Assembly: GCF_004634195.1 (NCBI RefSeq) | Contig: NZ_SKBP01000001.1 | Coordinates: forward strand, 186,001 to 250,000 | DNA: 64,000 bases | Source of the DNA: Flavobacterium salilacus subsp. salilacus | GTDB lineage: Bacteria > Bacteroidota > Bacteroidia > Flavobacteriales > Flavobacteriaceae | Reading direction: 5' to 3' | Part shown: piece by piece, positions 18,277 to 26,844 of the stretch | Numbering within the stretch: position 1 is the first letter of the stretch | How the letters are laid out: each line of letters starts with the position of its first letter | Made by a program: the position numbers and the translations under genes | Notes under the pieces: generated by a model | The model's database searches: none | The model's input: only the letters and a program-made list of their open reading frames with translations | What the model was told of the DNA's origin: nothing

Positions 18277-18376
18277 CTAATTACAAAGTAGCTCTATGTA
18301 AACTGTGGTTTATTTTATATATTTATTACCCTATGTTTATATTGATTCAGCAATTTTAGGTTATTCAAAACAACTA

Positions 18377-18940
18377 ATGGATATTTTCTTTTACAATAAA
18401 GTAATAAACAGTACGGCACATCGCGCCATTCGCGATGAATTATCCGCTATGGTACTTAATGACAAAAACCTGTTTCCTGACTTATTACATATAGGCTTTG
18501 ATATCCAAGATAAAAACCATCATAAAGCCTGCTGGATATTAGAACTGGTTTGCGAAGCAAATATCGAATGGCTAAAGGACTATTTGCATTTTTTTTGTGA
18601 AAGACTGCCAAACTTTACCAATGAGAGTGCGATACGACCTATTGCCAAAATATGCCTTTTTGCTGTGAAGCACAGTAGTAAAAATCCTGATTTTATCAGC
18701 GAAAAGCAATTACAACAAATAACAGAAGTTTGTTTTGACTGGTTGATTAACCCTGATGAAAAAGTAGCAGCAAAGGCATACGCCATGCGAACACTATATT
18801 TGTTGGGTGAGAATAACGACTGGATATACCCGGAATTACAAATAACACTGGAACAAGATTTTTCGCAACATACCGCAGCGTATAAAGCAGCAGCTAAAGA
18901 TATTTTACAAAAAATAAGAAAGCAGCAAAAAAAGCATTAG
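18377..18940 (+). CDS. Helical-repeat (HEAT-like) protein of unknown function
   Basis: The start at 18377 (ATG GAT ATT) is preferred over an upstream in-frame ATG because the intervening 24 residues are hydrophobic, low-complexity and sit in the divergent promoter region. The 187-residue product is predicted to be all alpha-helical, with repeated pairs such as HKACWILELVCEANIEWL and DEKVAAKAYAMRTLYLL, the pattern of HEAT or armadillo repeats. Homologues in Flavobacterium are sometimes labelled adenylosuccinate lyase, but no catalytic signature of that enzyme is present. It ends overlapping the convergent MFS gene by 4 bp. The function is unknown. Confidence 0.75.
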   Translation: MDIFFYNKVINSTAHRAIRDELSAMVLNDKNLFPDLLHIGFDIQDKNHHKACWILELVCEANIEWLKDYLHFFCERLPNFTNESAIRPIAKICLFAVKHSSKNPDFISEKQLQQITEVCFDWLINPDEKVAAKAYAMRTLYLLGENNDWIYPELQITLEQDFSQHTAAYKAAAKDILQKIRKQQKKH

Positions 18941-20220
18941 TCGTCTGTTTCCTCCTCTTCAAAACCAAACCTTCGAAGCTGTGGCGCACTGAAAAAGGTT
19001 ACTGCAACTACCCCAAGCGTAAGGCAACCACCCACTACAACCGCCCGAACCGTTCCCAGCCAGTGTGCCATAACGCCGCTCTCGAAATCGCCTAACTCGT
19101 TAGATGAACTTACAAACATAGTATTTACCGAGGCTACGCGCCCGCGCATATGGTCTGGAGTTACCAGTTGTAATATAGTACTGCGAATTACTACGCTCAC
19201 CGCATCGAACATACCCGAAAACAAAAGCATGAAAAACGAAAGTATAAAATTGGTAGAAATACCGAATATAATAATCGAAAGTGCAAACCCTGTAACAGCC
19301 ATAAACAGCTTCCGCCCGGGGTAGGTTCGCAACGGCAGGAATGCCAATATACTCATAGTGAGCAATGCCCCGATACCGGGTGCAGCACGAAGAATACCAA
19401 AACCCACCTCATCTACATGCAATATCTCTTTTTGATATACCGGCAGCAGTGCAACCGCACCCCCAAACAGTACCGAGAACATATCGAGCAACTGTGCGCC
19501 CAGCAATTCCGGTGTTTTCAATACGAAGCGTATGCCCATCGTCAGGCTTTTTAGTATCGGTTCTTTTTCTTTCTTCAATATTGGCTTTACACTTATAGAG
19601 AGTATCGGGATAAGCAATAATACCTCAACCACTACAACGGCAAGCATCCCGGCTATTACACCGTCAAGAGCAATAAGTATTCCTGCTGCAAGCGGTCCTA
19701 TAACCGAGCCCATTTGCCATGCCATACTGCCCCAACTGGTGGCATTAGCATAGTTTTTTCGGGGCACGATAAGCCCGAATAATGAAAATACCGAAGGTCC
19801 CATAAACGAACGGATTACACCTCCGCAAAACACAAAAAAGTAAATTAAGTAAAGTGTCGTATTAAGTCCTAACGCATCAAAAACATAAGGTGTGGTAAGG
19901 GCAAAAAGGCTTAGCCCCAACAGTATGTATGCGGAAATGCAAACCAGTACCATTTTTCTTTTCTCTACAAGATCTACGTAATGCCCTGCAAAAAGTGAAA
20001 ACCCGATAGCGGGTATTACCTCTGCCAAGCCCACAAAACCAAGTGATAACTTATCATTGGTGATATGGTAAACCCAATAAAAAACAATGGTTATTTGCAT
20101 ATTCAGGGCAAAAATGAGCCCAAATCGTATACTTAAAAACGAAAGAAATTCACGGATTTTAAGCACGGGATTCTTCTTTAAGAATGCCGATTCCTTTTTA
20201 CCCGCATCGCCCTGTTCCAT
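18937..20220 (-). CDS. MFS transporter
   Basis: The start is placed at 20220 (MEQGDAGKKES) because a TATATTTG -7 box lies 19 bp upstream, so the in-frame codons reaching to 20280 would be outside the transcript. The 427-residue product has about 12 hydrophobic segments, and the loop-2/3 type motif of MFS proteins is visible as GHYVDLVEKRKMV. A glutamate/aspartate-rich tail ends it. It belongs to the MFS_3/enterobactin-exporter-like group by general appearance; the substrate is unknown. It overlaps the end of the helical-repeat gene by four bases on the opposite strand and is divergent from purK. Confidence 0.85.
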   Translation of the reverse strand: MEQGDAGKKESAFLKKNPVLKIREFLSFLSIRFGLIFALNMQITIVFYWVYHITNDKLSLGFVGLAEVIPAIGFSLFAGHYVDLVEKRKMVLVCISAYILLGLSLFALTTPYVFDALGLNTTLYLIYFFVFCGGVIRSFMGPSVFSLFGLIVPRKNYANATSWGSMAWQMGSVIGPLAAGILIALDGVIAGMLAVVVVEVLLLIPILSISVKPILKKEKEPILKSLTMGIRFVLKTPELLGAQLLDMFSVLFGGAVALLPVYQKEILHVDEVGFGILRAAPGIGALLTMSILAFLPLRTYPGRKLFMAVTGFALSIIIFGISTNFILSFFMLLFSGMFDAVSVVIRSTILQLVTPDHMRGRVASVNTMFVSSSNELGDFESGVMAHWLGTVRAVVVGGCLTLGVVAVTFFSAPQLRRFGFEEEETDD

Positions 20221-20239
20221 AGCTGCTGTAAATTTGGCG

Positions 20240-20247
20240 CAAATATA
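20240..20247 (-). promoter_or_regulatory. -7 box of the MFS gene; decides the start
   Basis: TATATTTG on the minus strand. Its position inside the longer possible reading frame shows that translation must begin at the ATG at 20220. Confidence 0.55.
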
Positions 20248-20377
20248 CAACAGTATATGGCTCCCATAGCTCATTTTCAATCTAAATGAATAGAGAAATT
20301 AGTTAAAAATCATCTTACGGATTATACCCAAAACGTATAAATATCATCATTTAATAGTAAAATTTTACAGCATTAAG

Positions 20378-20385
20378 TATCTTTG
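20378..20385 (+). promoter_or_regulatory. -7 box of purK
   Basis: TATCTTTG matches TAnnTTTG and lies 24 bp before the purK ATG. No clear -33 TTG. Confidence 0.5.
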
Positions 20386-20409
20386 ACATTGCTAACAACA
20401 ACACGATAA

Positions 20410-21585
20410 ATGAACTATTTTTCTTCTGATTTTAAATTGGGAATTTTGGGTGGCGGACAACTTGGAAAAATGCTGCTTACCGAAACCCGAAAATTTGATA
20501 TACAAACGTATGTACTCGACCCAAGTGATGAAGCCCCTTGTAAAATAGGCAGTAATAAATTCTTTCAGGGCAGCCTGATGGATTTTGATACCGTTTACAA
20601 CTTCGGGAAACAGGTTGATGTACTCACGTTTGAAATTGAACACGTTAACGTAGCCGCACTCGAAAAGTTGGAAAGCGAGGGCATAAAAGTATATCCGTCG
20701 CCTGCTACATTAAAACAAATACAAAATAAAGGCGACCAAAAAGACTTTTACATTGCCAACAAAATACCAACGGCTGACTACAGGCGTTTTGAAAACTTAA
20801 GCGACCTGAAACTGGCTGTTGAAGAAGAACAGATACTAATGCCTTTTGTATGGAAAAGTACCGAAGGAGGGTATGACGGCAATGGGGTAAAAATAATTCG
20901 CTCTGCCGAAAGTTTTGAAGGTTTACCCGATGTGCAGTGCATAGCTGAAGTAATGGTTCCTTTTATACATGAACTCGCCGTAATTGTAGCACGCAACCCG
21001 TCAGGAGAAATAAAAACCTACCCTGTGGTAGAAATGGAATTTCACCCCGAAGCCAATCAGGTGGAATATGTTATCTGCCCGGCGCGCATACCGGATGCTG
21101 TTTCGGAAGATGCCAGGGATATCGCTTTAAAAGTTTCCGAAGCATTTAATCATGTTGGGTTACTGGCTGTAGAAATGTTCAGGACAGAGGACGACCAAAT
21201 AGTAGTAAACGAGGTAGCACCAAGACCGCACAACAGCGGACACTACTCTATCGAGGCTAGTTATACTTCGCAGTTTGAACAACATTTGCGTGCCATACTC
21301 AACCTGCCATTAGGCAATACCGACAGTAAAGCAGCGGGTATTATGGTAAACCTTGTAGGTGCAGAAGGTTATAGTGGCAATGTAGTATATGAAAATATTG
21401 AAAATATATTAGGTAAAGTCGGGGTTACTCCGCACATATACGGCAAAAAACAAACACGTCCTTTCCGAAAAATGGGGCATGTAACCATAGTGAACGAGGA
21501 TATTGACGAAGCAAGACGTATAGCCGAAGAAGTTAAAAACACGATAAGAGTGATAAGCCACCCAATCCCAAAAGCGGGTTTGTAA
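20410..21585 (+). CDS. purK: 5-(carboxyamino)imidazole ribonucleotide synthase PurK
   Basis: The 391-residue ATP-grasp enzyme has an N-terminal pre-ATP domain (GILGGGQLGKML), a central ATP-grasp fold with the KSTEGGYDGNGV loop, and the C-terminal EVAPRPHNSGHYSIEA motif holding Mg and substrate ligands. It uses ATP and bicarbonate to convert AIR to N5-CAIR in purine synthesis. purE follows 78 bp downstream on the same strand with a palindromic element between them. Length and motifs are complete. Confidence 0.96.
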   Translation: MNYFSSDFKLGILGGGQLGKMLLTETRKFDIQTYVLDPSDEAPCKIGSNKFFQGSLMDFDTVYNFGKQVDVLTFEIEHVNVAALEKLESEGIKVYPSPATLKQIQNKGDQKDFYIANKIPTADYRRFENLSDLKLAVEEEQILMPFVWKSTEGGYDGNGVKIIRSAESFEGLPDVQCIAEVMVPFIHELAVIVARNPSGEIKTYPVVEMEFHPEANQVEYVICPARIPDAVSEDARDIALKVSEAFNHVGLLAVEMFRTEDDQIVVNEVAPRPHNSGHYSIEASYTSQFEQHLRAILNLPLGNTDSKAAGIMVNLVGAEGYSGNVVYENIENILGKVGVTPHIYGKKQTRPFRKMGHVTIVNEDIDEARRIAEEVKNTIRVISHPIPKAGL

Positions 21586-21608
21586 TATAGGGACTAAATT
21601 AATAACTA

Positions 21609-21656
21609 AACCCTACCACCCCTTGTAGGCAGTTCCTCCTTCGGGGGATAGGGGGC
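21609..21656 (+). repeat. GC-rich palindromic intergenic element P1, copy A
   Basis: CCCTACCACCCCTT, a 20-bp spacer, then TCGGGGGATAGGGGG: the arms are roughly complementary and the right half contains its own CCTCCTTCGGGGG hairpin. It is strikingly GC-rich among AT-rich DNA. The right half matches the arm at 50884-50906 (CCCCCTTTGGGGGTCAGGGGG). Its AGGGGG run ends 8-13 bases before the purE ATG and could serve as a Shine-Dalgarno-like leader. Confidence 0.7.
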
Positions 21657-21663
21657 AAAAATT

Positions 21664-22152
21664 ATGAAAGTAGGAATTATAATGGGCAGTATATCGGATA
21701 TGCCGGTAATGCAGGCTGCCATAGATATATTAAAAGAATTTGGAATAGCAACAGAGGTAGATATTGTATCGGCACACCGCACACCCGAAAAATTATACGA
21801 ATACAGCAAAGAAGCGCATAACAGAGGAATTTCGGTAATTATTGCGGGAGCCGGCGGGGCTGCCCACCTGCCGGGCATGGTTGCCGCTATGTCGCCACTG
21901 CCTGTTATAGGCGTTCCTGTAAAATCCAGCAATTCTATTGACGGGTGGGACAGCGTGCTCTCTATACTCCAAATGCCGGGTGGTGTTCCTGTAGCTACCG
22001 TAGCACTTAACGGAGCTAAAAATGCGGGCATACTTGCCACGCAAATATTGGGCAGTCATGATAAATTGGTACAGGCAAAAATTATAGCTTATAAACAAGG
22101 GCTTAAAGATGCTGTAAACAAAGCATCGGACGATTTGAAAAACCAGCAATAG
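21664..22152 (+). CDS. purE: N5-carboxyaminoimidazole ribonucleotide mutase PurE
   Basis: The protein has 162 residues, the class I PurE length. The SDMPVM segment with GSISD at the N-terminus, the SAHRTPE motif with the catalytic His, and [11 protein letters not shown] are all present. It moves the carboxylate of N5-CAIR to form CAIR, completing the PurK step. It is preceded by a palindromic repeat that provides a purine-rich leader. The toxin-antitoxin pair follows 30 bp downstream. Confidence 0.97.
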   Translation: MKVGIIMGSISDMPVMQAAIDILKEFGIATEVDIVSAHRTPEKLYEYSKEAHNRGISVIIAGAGGAAHLPGMVAAMSPLPVIGVPVKSSNSIDGWDSVLSILQMPGGVPVATVALNGAKNAGILATQILGSHDKLVQAKIIAYKQGLKDAVNKASDDLKNQQ

Positions 22153-22159
22153 TTTTTTG

Positions 22160-22167
22160 TAACTTTG
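22160..22167 (+). promoter_or_regulatory. -7 box of the toxin-antitoxin pair
   Basis: TAACTTTG matches TAnnTTTG. It starts 8 bp after the purE stop and ends 15 bp before the antitoxin ATG at 22183, so the pair has its own promoter. It also shows that the antitoxin does not start further upstream. Confidence 0.5.
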
Positions 22168-22182
22168 GTAAAAGCAATTATT

Positions 22183-22401
22183 ATGGATATTCAAACCTCA
22201 AAAATAGAACTTGTAAAAATGATTTTGGAATTGGAGGATTCTAAACTCATTGAGAAAGTACGTAAACTCATCGTAAAAGAAAAAAGAGATTTTTACAATG
22301 ATTTATCAGAAGACGAAAAACTGGAAATTAGATACGGTCTTGAACAATTAGAGCGTGGAGAAAAAACATCATGGGAAGAGATTTATAAAAAAATCTCGTA
22401 G
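22183..22401 (+). CDS. Antitoxin of a ParE/RelE-type toxin-antitoxin module
   Basis: The 72-residue protein has a helical N-terminal part (DIQTSKIELVKMILELED) and the C-terminal pattern DLSEDEKLEIRYGLEQLERGE plus W-E-E-I, typical of small addiction-module antitoxins that wrap around ParE toxins. The start at ATG 22183 is chosen because of the -7 box at 22160-22167. The toxin gene starts three bases after its stop. The DNA of the pair is visibly more AT-rich than purE or the M3 peptidase gene on either side. Antitoxins of this kind also repress their own promoter. Confidence 0.85.
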   Translation: MDIQTSKIELVKMILELEDSKLIEKVRKLIVKEKRDFYNDLSEDEKLEIRYGLEQLERGEKTSWEEIYKKIS

Positions 22402-22404
22402 CTT

Positions 22405-22722
22405 ATGAAGGTAGCATTTTCAAACCTTGCTTATAGAAAATTGGAACAAGTTTCGGAATATTTAGAGGAAGAATGGTCTGAAAAAGTAAAGAAAAAGTTT
22501 ATAGCCACTTTAAAAGAAAAAATTGAACAAATTTCAAGTTTTCCTGAAAGCTGTATAAAATCTGATTTTCATGATAACTTACGAATGTGTATAATTACGA
22601 AACAAACTTCTTTGCTATACAGAATAAATGATAACGAAATTGAAGTTATTACTTTATTTGATAATCGAACAAATTTTAAAAAAATAACTACAGAAATACG
22701 AAAACACTATGGTCGTATTTAG
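22405..22722 (+). CDS. ParE/RelE-family toxin
   Basis: The protein has 105 residues with the RelE/ParE superfamily layout: an N-terminal strand (MKVAFSNLAYRKLEQ), a helical hairpin (EEEWSEKVKKKFIATLKEKI), the turn SFPESC, then strands CIITKQTSLLYRINDNEIEVITLFDNRTN. The late L-F-D-N-R-x-N motif is typical of ParE-like toxins of Bacteroidota. ParE poisons gyrase and RelE cleaves mRNA; the sequence alone does not decide. It is translationally close to its antitoxin (3-bp gap) and 9 bp ahead of the peptidase gene, so transcription may continue into that gene. Confidence 0.85.
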   Translation: MKVAFSNLAYRKLEQVSEYLEEEWSEKVKKKFIATLKEKIEQISSFPESCIKSDFHDNLRMCIITKQTSLLYRINDNEIEVITLFDNRTNFKKITTEIRKHYGRI

Positions 22723-22731
22723 AATCACGCT

Positions 22732-24759
22732 ATGAATATACTCACACAAAAATTCAACACAAAACACGATACCGCCCCTTTCAGTAAAATAAAAAATGAG
22801 GATTACCTGCCTGCCTTCAAGGAAGGGATAGCTTCGGCTAAGACAGAGATTGATGCTATTGTAAATAATGCTTCAGCACCGACCTTTGAAAACACAATAG
22901 TTGCCATGTCCTATAGTGGTGATATGCTGGACAGAATTTCCAGTATATTTTTCAACTTGCATTCGGCTGAAACCAATGATGAAATCCAGAAGATAGCACA
23001 GGAGGTTTCTCCTCTGCTTTCAGAGTTTGGTAACGATGTGAGGTTAAACAAGGAATTGTTTGAAAAAGTAAAAGCAGTGTATAACAAAAAAGATTCGCTT
23101 GACCTTACAACGGAACAGGAAACCTTACTGGATAAAACATATAAAAGTTTTTCACGAAACGGAGCTAACCTACCTGAGGATAAGAAAACCAAGCTAAGGG
23201 AGATTGACAAAGAGCTGTCTAAACTAAGCCTGCAATTCGGCGAAAATGTACTGGCAGAAACGCATGCTTTTCATTTACATATAACAAACGAGAAAGACCT
23301 TTCGGGCTTACCCGAAGGTGTTATTGAAGCCGCGCAGGAAGTTGCCAAAAGCATGGAAAAAGAGGGATGGGTATTTACTTTAGACTACCCAAGCTACATA
23401 CCGTTTATGACGTATGCCGATAACCGTGAATTGCGTAAAAAACTGGCTTTGGCTTTTGGTGCAAAGGGTTTCCAAAAAAATGAATATGACAATCAGGAAA
23501 TCGTATTGCAAATTGTAAAGCTACGCCATGAGCGTGCTCAACTGCTGGGTTATACATCGCATGCAGATTTTGTTTTGGAAGAACGCATGGCAGAAAGCCC
23601 TGAAAAGGTTAAGTCTTTCCTGAGTGACCTGTTGGAAAAAGCAAAGCCGGCAGCACAAAAAGAGTTTGAAGAGCTAACCGCTTTCGCAAAAGAGCTTGAC
23701 GGCATTGACAGGCTTGAAAAATGGGATGGTGCTTATTATTCTGAAAAATTAAAGCAAAAACTTTTTAACCTTGATGACGAGAAACTAAAACCCTACTTTC
23801 AGTTAGAAAAAGTGCTTAACGGTGCTTTTACCATAGCAGGAAAACTATACGGACTTAAATTTGAGGAAGTACAGGATATAGATAAATATCATAAAGATGT
23901 AACTACCTATGAGGTAAAAGGCGAAAACAACGAACTTGTTGCTGTTTTTTATGCTGATTTCTTCCCCCGCAAGGGAAAACGTAACGGCGCATGGATGACA
24001 TCGTACAAATCGCAGTACATAAAAAACGGCATTAACGAAAGACCTCATGTTTCAATAGTTTGCAACTTTACCAAGCCTACCGAAACCAAACCTTCGTTGC
24101 TTACTTTCAATGAAGTAACTACACTTTTCCACGAGTTTGGACACGCACTGCATGGTATGCTTGCCAATACAACTTACCCTAACCTATCAGGAACAAGCGT
24201 ATATTGGGATTTTGTAGAATTACCAAGTCAGGTAATGGAAAACTGGTGCTACGAACCCGAAGCATTAGAATTATTTGCGCACCACTACAAAACGGACGAG
24301 ATGATTCCGATGGAATACATCAAAAAGATTAAAGAAAGTGCAAGTTTTCAGGAAGGCATGGCTACACTGCGTCAGCTTAGTTTTAGTATGCTCGATATGG
24401 GCTGGCACAGCTTTGACCCTACCGGTATAGTTGATGTTAAAACTTTTGAACTGGAACAGTTTGCCGCTACGCAACTATATCCTGATGTAGCCGAAAATGC
24501 TATGAGTACTGCTTTTAGCCATATTTTTCAGGGCGGCTACTCATCGGGTTATTATAGCTATAAATGGGCGGAGGTGCTGGATGCCGATACGTTTGAGTTA
24601 TTTCAGGAAAAAGGAATTTTTGATGCAGCCACAGCAGCTTCATTTAAAGAAAATATACTTTCTAAAGGGGGTACAGAGCACCCTATGACGTTGTATAAAC
24701 GTTTTAGAGGTCAGGAACCAAAACCTGAAGCACTGCTAAAAAGAGCAGGGTTATTATAA
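22732..24759 (+). CDS. M3 family metallopeptidase (peptidyl-dipeptidase Dcp / oligopeptidase A-like)
   Basis: The 675-residue protein has the zinc motif HEFGH (467-471) and the third Glu ligand in the ENWCYEPEAL region. M3 enzymes are cytoplasmic or periplasmic thimet oligopeptidases that degrade short peptides. No signal peptide is present, so it should be cytoplasmic. The overall architecture fits Dcp. It is only nine bases after the toxin gene and ends at a strong terminator. The short spacing suggests that the toxin-antitoxin pair was inserted between purE and this gene. Confidence 0.93.
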   Translation: MNILTQKFNTKHDTAPFSKIKNEDYLPAFKEGIASAKTEIDAIVNNASAPTFENTIVAMSYSGDMLDRISSIFFNLHSAETNDEIQKIAQEVSPLLSEFGNDVRLNKELFEKVKAVYNKKDSLDLTTEQETLLDKTYKSFSRNGANLPEDKKTKLREIDKELSKLSLQFGENVLAETHAFHLHITNEKDLSGLPEGVIEAAQEVAKSMEKEGWVFTLDYPSYIPFMTYADNRELRKKLALAFGAKGFQKNEYDNQEIVLQIVKLRHERAQLLGYTSHADFVLEERMAESPEKVKSFLSDLLEKAKPAAQKEFEELTAFAKELDGIDRLEKWDGAYYSEKLKQKLFNLDDEKLKPYFQLEKVLNGAFTIAGKLYGLKFEEVQDIDKYHKDVTTYEVKGENNELVAVFYADFFPRKGKRNGAWMTSYKSQYIKNGINERPHVSIVCNFTKPTETKPSLLTFNEVTTLFHEFGHALHGMLANTTYPNLSGTSVYWDFVELPSQVMENWCYEPEALELFAHHYKTDEMIPMEYIKKIKESASFQEGMATLRQLSFSMLDMGWHSFDPTGIVDVKTFELEQFAATQLYPDVAENAMSTAFSHIFQGGYSSGYYSYKWAEVLDADTFELFQEKGIFDAATAASFKENILSKGGTEHPMTLYKRFRGQEPKPEALLKRAGLL

Positions 24760-24780
24760 AATATAACCGTTATATAAAAT

Positions 24781-24811
24781 AAAAAAGGATGCTTAATAAG
24801 CATCCTTTTTT
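24781..24811. terminator. Bidirectional terminator between the M3 peptidase and the hydroxylase gene
   Basis: Eight-bp perfect stem GGATGCTT (24787-24794) with AAGCATCC (24798-24805) and an AAT loop, with six A before and six T after. It serves the plus-strand peptidase gene and the opposing gene whose stop is at 24814. Confidence 0.93.
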
Positions 24812-24813
24812 CG

Positions 24814-26577
24814 TTAATCCAGTGATCTTTCTTTCTCAAAAATAAGTTCGAGCCCTCCGTCAATTAAGTGTACAACTTCGGGACGATTGCTTTTCACCGT
24901 ATCAAGATGAGCCATTACTTGTTGTAATAACTCATTTGTATTATTTTTCTTCAGCAATTCGGCTATTTCTACTGATAATAACCAATCGTTAGGGTGATTT
25001 TGCTTCAACGTTGCAAATACACTTTCTAATGCAGTATATTCTCCTTTTCCTTCTCTGATATTTCTTACTGTTTGATACAGACCTTCCAATTCTTGTCTTG
25101 CAGGCGATTTTTTAGCTTTTATTGTTTGGCTTGAGGGTACGTGGGTTATCAAATCAAAACTATTTACATCGGCAGGGCCGGAAAAAGCAGAAACTACTTT
25201 TTTACCCACTGCCATATCATAAACGCCCCATTCCGGCTGGAATAATACTGTATCATTATGGGTAACGGTACAATCTTTAAAGCTGATGAGTATTATTTTA
25301 CCTTGCAGGTTACGTGTTCCGGTTATAATCTCTCCCGATACCTTTATGTTACCCTCAAATTCGAGGGTTACACGTTCGCCTTCATATATGGCGTATGCCT
25401 GCAAATCTCTCGGGCTCATATCCTCAATTGCAAGGTTAATGCCTTTCAGTTTCCCAATAGGGCTCCCAAAACCTTCGGCATGATAAAGTGTACCATGCCC
25501 TACCAATTCTTTTTCCCTGTATGATAATGCCGTAGCTCCTGTAGTTTGTATATATACCGATTTGCCATCGTCTTCAATAACATTGGCAAACACTCCGGAT
25601 ACCTGAAGCCCTGTACTAAGCTCTATAGTTCCTAAAGCGTTAGATTGTATTAGTTTATTAATACCGCTGAGCCCGCCTGTGCGTAATGCCATTTTATTGG
25701 CAAATTCTTCTAATACTGAATTAAGATGAGCAAAGTCTGGGGTTACATATAGCTGTGGCTGTGGCTTGGTTATATCAAAGCTTTGGTAGGCTGCATTGAT
25801 ATCATAGGGTAATTTTTTCACATTGTCTGTCATGCACCAGGTACTTTCGCCGATAGATGACAGTAGCCCTGCCCCGTATATTTTCGGGTTATCCACAGTA
25901 CCTATGAGTCCGTACTCAACTGTCCACCAATGCAGGTTACGAATCAAAGCCATTTCAGACAATTCGCCCATGTTATTCTGCAATTCATCCACACGTTTTT
26001 CAGCTGCATCTATATCTTCCTGTGGCGTATCTTCTGCTTCTTTTAATATTGATAATAACCTTATGGCTTCATACATTTCATAATCTCTTGCCGATGATAT
26101 GGCTTTACAGCCTATCTCACCAAAACGGCGCAGGTACTCGGCATATTCAGGATTGGCAATTATGGGTGCATGCCCTGCTCCTTCGTGAATGATATCCGGC
26201 GCAGGGGTATATTCTATATGCTCTAACTGGCGGATATCTGAAGCGATTACCAGCACATTATACGCCTGAAACTCCATAAAGGCATTAGGCGGTATAAAAC
26301 CATCTACCGCTACAGCAGCCCATCCAATTTCTTTCAATATACGGTTCATACCATACATGCTGGGAATATTCTCTATCTCTATACCTGTTTTTCTTAACCC
26401 GTCAAGATAGGATTTATGAGCAACTTTACTAAGGTAGTCTACATTTTTACGCATTACATAGCGCCACACCGCCTGGTTTATAGGCGTGTAATCATCATAA
26501 TCCTGCGGTTTTATAAACTGCCTTAAATGCTTGGGCAACTTGTCTAATAACGGATTGCTCTCTATGGTTGCACTCAT
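24814..26577 (-). CDS. Aromatic amino acid hydroxylase (phenylalanine 4-hydroxylase-like) with long C-terminal extension
   Basis: The protein has 587 residues, against about 260-300 for typical bacterial phenylalanine hydroxylases. The catalytic domain covers about residues 20-340: iron ligands His131 and His136 in HEGAGH, and Glu221 in VEYGL, are conserved. The biopterin-dependent iron enzyme would convert phenylalanine to tyrosine. Past residue 340 there is an extra part with beta-rich segments (YIQTTGATALSY, GSPIGKLKGINLAIEDMSPRDL), then a C-terminal helical stretch with LEGLYQTVRNIREGKGEY. This long form is widespread in Flavobacteriia. A possible promoter (TTG, 18-bp spacer, TAATTTTA) lies upstream. 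Confidence 0.9.
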   Translation of the reverse strand: MSATIESNPLLDKLPKHLRQFIKPQDYDDYTPINQAVWRYVMRKNVDYLSKVAHKSYLDGLRKTGIEIENIPSMYGMNRILKEIGWAAVAVDGFIPPNAFMEFQAYNVLVIASDIRQLEHIEYTPAPDIIHEGAGHAPIIANPEYAEYLRRFGEIGCKAISSARDYEMYEAIRLLSILKEAEDTPQEDIDAAEKRVDELQNNMGELSEMALIRNLHWWTVEYGLIGTVDNPKIYGAGLLSSIGESTWCMTDNVKKLPYDINAAYQSFDITKPQPQLYVTPDFAHLNSVLEEFANKMALRTGGLSGINKLIQSNALGTIELSTGLQVSGVFANVIEDDGKSVYIQTTGATALSYREKELVGHGTLYHAEGFGSPIGKLKGINLAIEDMSPRDLQAYAIYEGERVTLEFEGNIKVSGEIITGTRNLQGKIILISFKDCTVTHNDTVLFQPEWGVYDMAVGKKVVSAFSGPADVNSFDLITHVPSSQTIKAKKSPARQELEGLYQTVRNIREGKGEYTALESVFATLKQNHPNDWLLSVEIAELLKKNNTNELLQQVMAHLDTVKSNRPEVVHLIDGGLELIFEKERSLD

Positions 26578-26714
26578 AATATATTGCGTTGTTGTTATAG
26601 TGTAAAATTACGAATTTCTCACGATTTGCAAATAATTTATAACGATTATATCCATATTTTAATTAAGAAAAACTATAAATTAAAAAATAAGCAAAATTGA
26701 TTAATTGCCAGTAA

Positions 26715-26742
26715 AAAAGCCACAGCATGTACTGTGGCTTTT
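26715..26742 (-). terminator. Terminator downstream of the LRR protein gene
   Basis: AAAAGCCACAG (26715-26725) pairs perfectly with CTGTGGCTTTT (26732-26742) around CATGTA. On the minus strand it is followed by a T run, consistent with ending the transcript of the gene whose stop is at 26845, about 100 bp upstream. Confidence 0.8.
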
Positions 26743-26844
26743 ACAGAAAGTAAAACAAAAAGTAATTAATGAATCTAAAAGGTGATAAAACTATAGTATA
26801 AACTCACATATTACCTTTCTTAGTATATCGTGTTTCTTAAATTT

